Shown: piece by piece, positions 45,737-49,180 of the stretch
Numbering within the stretch: position 1 is the first letter of the stretch
Layout: the number at the start of each line of letters is the position of its first letter
NCBI GenBank assembly: GCA_001771935.1
Contig: MERD01000089.1
Location: 16,049-65,228, forward strand
Source: Betaproteobacteria bacterium RIFCSPLOWO2_02_FULL_67_26
Lineage (GTDB): Bacteria; Pseudomonadota; Gammaproteobacteria; Burkholderiales; SG8-41
Length of the DNA stretch: 49,180 nt
Direction of reading: 5' to 3'
Program-made: the position numbers and the translations under genes
Notes under the pieces: model-generated
Database searches by the model: none
What the model saw: the letters and a program-made list of their open reading frames with translations, nothing else
What the model was told of the DNA's origin: nothing

Positions 45737-46873
45737 TCAGAGATCCAGTGCGCTGAAAGCGATCGAGAACAGGGCGTCGGCAACGATCACGAGAAAGATC
45801 GACTGAACGACGGCGCGCGTGGTCTGACGGCCGACGCTGTCCGCGCCGCCCTTGGTGCGGAAGCCCTGGAAGCAGCCAACCACGGCGATGATGGCTGCGA
45901 ACACCGGTGCTTTGCAGATACCGATCAGACAGGCGGTAATGCTGACCGCCTTGGCGAAGCGGTCGAGAAACTCGTCGAAGCCGACGCCCAGTTGCGCGTG
46001 CGCCATGATCATGCCGCCGAATACGCCGAGCACGTCCGCAAACACGGTCAGCAACGGCATCGCGATCACCAGCGCGATGATCTTCGGCAGAACCAGCAGA
46101 TCCAGGGGCGCGATGCCGAGCGTGCGCATGGCGTCGATCTCTTCGGTCACGGCCATCGTTCCGATCTGCGCGGCGTAGGCGGAGCCCGAGCGCCCGGCGA
46201 TGATGATGGCGGTAATCAAGGGCGCGAACTCGCGCAGCATGGACAAGCCGACGAGATCGGCAACGAAGATGTTGGCTCCGTATTGCCTCAACTGGTCGGC
46301 GCCCTGGTAGGCAACCACGATCCCGAGCAGAAAGGACAGCAGACCGACGATGGGCAGCGCATCGACTCCGGCGCTGCGGATGTTGTACAGGATCGGACGC
46401 CACCTGAATCGCTCCGGGTGCGCGACGCACCCGGCAAGCGCGACCGCACTTTCCCCGATGAAGGCGAGCAACGCAACGGTCTGTTCGACGGCGGCCTCGG
46501 CGCTCCGGCCCAAGCCTTCAAGCGTCGACGGGGGCGCGCTGGCAACGGTGGAGAGGGTGTCTGTTTGATCGGCTACCTGGCGCCCTACGACTTCAAGCAG
46601 TTTGGCGAACGCCGGGCGCAAGTCGCGCACCTGTACGGTGGTGCCTTCGTCGCGCAGCCGCCGCAGGAGTTTTTGCAGGACCCAGGCGCCAGAGGTATCG
46701 AGAGCCTCGATGCGCGCACCGTCGACGACCATCCCGGATCCGGAAGGCGCGGACAGCGCGTCGAGTTGCGGCTTGATGGCGCCGATTCCGCGCGCAGTCC
46801 AGGACCCCGACAGCGCGAGTTCCTGCGGCGTCGGCCGGGCGATTACGGCGGGTGCCACCGACAAGGGGTCCAT
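45737..46873 (-). CDS. MlaE-like ABC transporter permease with N-terminal STAS domain
   Basis: STAS-like ARIEALDTSGAWVLQKLL followed by MlaE family sequence GRSGSAYAAQIGTMAVTEEIDAMRTLGIAPLDLLVLPKIIAL. Start site uncertain. Confidence 0.9.
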   Translation of the reverse strand: MDPLSVAPAVIARPTPQELALSGSWTARGIGAIKPQLDALSAPSGSGMVVDGARIEALDTSGAWVLQKLLRRLRDEGTTVQVRDLRPAFAKLLEVVGRQVADQTDTLSTVASAPPSTLEGLGRSAEAAVEQTVALLAFIGESAVALAGCVAHPERFRWRPILYNIRSAGVDALPIVGLLSFLLGIVVAYQGADQLRQYGANIFVADLVGLSMLREFAPLITAIIIAGRSGSAYAAQIGTMAVTEEIDAMRTLGIAPLDLLVLPKIIALVIAMPLLTVFADVLGVFGGMIMAHAQLGVGFDEFLDRFAKAVSITACLIGICKAPVFAAIIAVVGCFQGFRTKGGADSVGRQTTRAVVQSIFLVIVADALFSIAFSALDL

Positions 46874-46911
46874 AGGTGAACTGGAGGGTAGATGAAATGT
46901 TTCGGCCCGTT

Positions 46912-46954
46912 TGTGCGCCAACGTACAGAACTCCTCCATGGAAGGGACGACCAT
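46912..46954 (+). promoter_or_regulatory. Crp-like operator + -10: TGTGCG-CCAA-CGTACA-GAAC-N17-GACCAT (faces BON gene)
   Basis: Direct reading; operator 46912-46927. Confidence 0.75.
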
Positions 46955-47045
46955 GGCGATCTCGTCGAGGCCTACGGCAATGGCCCGCTGCTCCGTTATT
47001 GATACCAGCGCGAGTTTTATTCACCTTAGTCTGGAGAAATCGACC

Positions 47046-47357
47046 ATGAAACAATTTAAATACCTATCCGTAATCGTCCTCGCTCTCGTGTTCGCGTCGG
47101 TCCTGGGTTGCGCGGGCGGCCCGCAGCAGGAAAGCACCGGGGAATACGTCACCGACAGCTGGATCACGTCGAAAGTGAAGCTGGCGCTGGCCGACGACCA
47201 GCAGGTCAAGGCACGCGAAGTCAACGTCGAGACCTTCAAGGGCGCGGTGCAGTTGAGCGGCTTCGTGATTTCCCAGGCGGCCATGGACCAGGCGGTCTAC
47301 GTCACGAGCGGCATCCAGGGCGTGACCTCGGTCAAGAACGACATGCGCATCAAGTAA
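47046..47357 (+). CDS. BON domain lipoprotein
   Basis: Lipobox VFASVLGCAG; DSWITSKVKLALADDQQVKAREVNVETFKGAVQLSGFV...GIQGVTSVKNDMRIK. Confidence 0.92.
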   Translation: MKQFKYLSVIVLALVFASVLGCAGGPQQESTGEYVTDSWITSKVKLALADDQQVKAREVNVETFKGAVQLSGFVISQAAMDQAVYVTSGIQGVTSVKNDMRIK

Positions 47358-47392
47358 CGGCGTAAGCGCCGCTTGCAACCTGTTGCGGCAGG

Positions 47393-47419
47393 GGCCGTTT
47401 CAGCCGTGCTGAAACGGCC
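47393..47419. terminator. Stem-loop GGCCGTTTCAG-CCGTG-CTGAAACGGCC, terminator/attenuator-like, no U-tract
   Basis: Perfect 11-bp inverted repeat between BON and M48 genes. Confidence 0.5.
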
Positions 47420-47467
47420 TCCTGGCGCACTCCAACCGTTGACCCACTGAAACCGGAGCACGCGATC

Positions 47468-48289
47468 ATGATTACTCTTCGATTCGCAGCGAACATGACT
47501 CTCTGCCTGTGCGCGTTGGCGTTCGCCGGCTGCCAGACCACCACCTCGGGTGGGTCGGTCGGCGAGAATCGCTCGCAACTGATGCTGGTGTCGTCGGAAC
47601 AGCTCGAACAGATGTCCGCGGACAGCTACGCCAAGCTGAAATCAGACGCGTCGAGCAAGGGTACGCTCAACCGGGATGCCGGGATGCTGCAGCGCGTGCG
47701 CGCGATCGCCAGCCGTCTCGAACCGCAGACCCGGGTGTTTCGTGCCGACGCGCCAGGCTGGAAATGGGAAGTCAATGTCATCACCAGCAACGAGCTCAAC
47801 GCATTCTGCATGCCCGGCGGCAGGATCATGGTCTACTCCGGGCTGATCAATCAACTGCACCTCACCGACGACGAGATCGCGATCGTGCTGGGGCACGAGA
47901 TTGCGCACGCGCTGCGCGAGCATTCGCGCGAGCAGGTGTCGCAGGCGATGGCCGCGCAGGCCACGATCGGTATCGGCGCCGCCCTGCTCGGCCTTGGCCA
48001 GGGCTCGGCCGATCTTGCCGGCGCCGGTTACCAGGCCCTGGTCGCCACCCGGTTCAGCCGTGGCGACGAGACTGAAGCCGACCGTATCGGCCTGGAGCTC
48101 ACGGCGCGCGCCGGCTACGACCCGCGCGCCGGAGTCACGGTGTGGCAGAAGATGATCAATGCCAGTCAGGGCGGGCGTCCGCCCGAATTCCTGAGCAGTC
48201 ATCCGACAGATTCATCCCGGATCCGGGAGATCCAGTCGCTGTTGCCCACCGTGATGCCGCTGTACGCAGCCGCGCGCCGGCCGGGCTGA
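47468..48289 (+). CDS. M48 family metalloprotease, lipoprotein
   Basis: LGHEIAHALREHSREQ (HExxH) and GDETEADRIGLELTARAGYDPRAGV. Confidence 0.93.
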   Translation: MITLRFAANMTLCLCALAFAGCQTTTSGGSVGENRSQLMLVSSEQLEQMSADSYAKLKSDASSKGTLNRDAGMLQRVRAIASRLEPQTRVFRADAPGWKWEVNVITSNELNAFCMPGGRIMVYSGLINQLHLTDDEIAIVLGHEIAHALREHSREQVSQAMAAQATIGIGAALLGLGQGSADLAGAGYQALVATRFSRGDETEADRIGLELTARAGYDPRAGVTVWQKMINASQGGRPPEFLSSHPTDSSRIREIQSLLPTVMPLYAAARRPG

Positions 48290-48295
48290 GCAGGA

Positions 48296-49033
48296 TCAGC
48301 TTGCGGTTCTAGCGGGGAGCAGGCGGTCCATTTCTTTTTTTACCACCGCGTAGCACTCGCATACCCGTTGCTCCAGCTTCGGGCGGTCGAGAACGCTGAT
48401 GTGGCCGCGACTGTAATGGATCAACCCGGCCGCTTGCAGGTGTCCGGCCGCCTCCGTGACGCCCTCGCGGCGCACCCCCAGCATGTTGGCGATCAATTCC
48501 TGCGTCATGCTCAATTCGTTCGCGGGCAACCGGTCCAGGCTTAGCAGGAGCCAGCGGCACAGTTGCTGCTCCACCGAATGGTGCCGGTTGCACACCGCGG
48601 TCTGCGCCATCTGCGTGATCAGCGCCTGCGTGTAGCGCAGCGCCAGGTGCTGCAGCGCGCCGCCCTGCTCGAATTCCCTTTTCAGCGCCGCCGCCTTGAG
48701 CCGGTAGCCGTAGCCCGCGCTTTGCACCACCGCCCGGCTCGGCGTGGTTTCGCCACCCATGAATAGCGCGATGCCGACCAGGCCATCGCTGCCGGTCACC
48801 GCGATTTCCGCCGATGCCCCGTCCTCCATGACGTAGAGCAGGGAAATGATGCTGCTGGTGGGGAAGTAGACGTAGCCCAATTTGCCGCCGGCCTCGTAGA
48901 CCGCCCAGCCCAGCGGCAACGGCACCAGTTCCAGGTCGGGCAGCAGGCGCTCGTAGTCGGCAGCAGGAAGAGCGGCCAGCAAGTGATTTTGGCGGGGGTT
49001 GTACTTTCCGGACGGGACGGGCGTGTTAGGCAT
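48296..49033 (-). CDS. Crp/Fnr family transcriptional regulator (paralog D)
   Basis: QNHLLAALPAADYERLLPDLELVPLPLGWAVYEAGG...MTQELIANMLGVRREGVTEAAGHLQAAGLIHYSRGHISVLD; close to paralog B. Confidence 0.92.
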   Translation of the reverse strand: MPNTPVPSGKYNPRQNHLLAALPAADYERLLPDLELVPLPLGWAVYEAGGKLGYVYFPTSSIISLLYVMEDGASAEIAVTGSDGLVGIALFMGGETTPSRAVVQSAGYGYRLKAAALKREFEQGGALQHLALRYTQALITQMAQTAVCNRHHSVEQQLCRWLLLSLDRLPANELSMTQELIANMLGVRREGVTEAAGHLQAAGLIHYSRGHISVLDRPKLEQRVCECYAVVKKEMDRLLPARTAS

Positions 49034-49065
49034 GGGCGCACCTCACGCGAATGGCTGAGTCCAGC

Positions 49066-49135
49066 ATTATGGCGAATAAATCATACCCCTTGTGTACGCT
49101 AACGCACAGAGCCGCTGGTTGCGGATGTAAATAAT
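49066..49135. promoter_or_regulatory. Bidirectional Crp-like operator: + TGTACG-CTAA-CGCACA-GAGC-N17-AATAAT; - TGTGCG-TTAG-CGTACA-CAAG-N17-CATAAT
   Basis: Direct reading; operator 49093-49108, -10 hexamers at 49130-49135 (+) and 49066-49071 (-). Confidence 0.8.
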
Positions 49136-49180
49136 TCACGCTCCTCCCCCCCGCCAATTACCCCCTTCTAAATGATTGGC

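Noticed and set aside
46871-46927. 46912 palindrome also driving the Mla operon on the minus strand (TACCCT at 21 nt)
   Set aside because: Predicted start would leave only ~5 nt before the annotated ATG at 46873 and the -10 is weak; not claimed unless the start codon is further downstream.

Overview
High-GC, probably betaproteobacterial chromosomal window (lineage inferred from gene content only). Positions 1-27.2 kb are mostly housekeeping: a GGDEF/EAL protein, YggX, a polyphosphate cluster (ppk, CYTH-CHAD, sixA, ppx, phoU), rpiA, ilvA, slt, an epimerase, cca, a GST, an Ala/Glu-rich coiled-coil membrane protein and a 2871-aa cyclic beta-1,2-glucan synthase. From about 27.3 kb to the window end the character changes to an accessory island: kaiC-kaiB-(PAS-PAS-Crp fusion) operon, hybrid histidine kinase/response regulator/Crp operon, four Crp/Fnr-like regulators in all, two CsbD proteins, two collagen-like Gly-X-Y lipoproteins, a cardiolipin-synthase-like PLD protein, an Mla-type lipid transporter, BON and M48 proteins and several small envelope proteins. 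Main discovery: reading the intergenic regions by eye, I found 15 copies of a Crp-like palindrome TGTRCG-N4-CGYACR, usually followed by GARC, with a -10-like hexamer 21 nt (once 20 nt) after the palindrome. This is the geometry of class II (-41.5) Crp/Fnr-activated promoters. The sites are directional, face nearly every transcription unit in the island, and were not noticed in intergenic regions of the first 27 kb. One faces an unannotated gap on the minus strand that ends in a strong intrinsic terminator, predicting an ~87-nt sRNA with a UCCCUCCCU (anti-Shine-Dalgarno-like) hairpin loop. No searches or folding programs were run; all family calls come from recognising motifs in the supplied translations.
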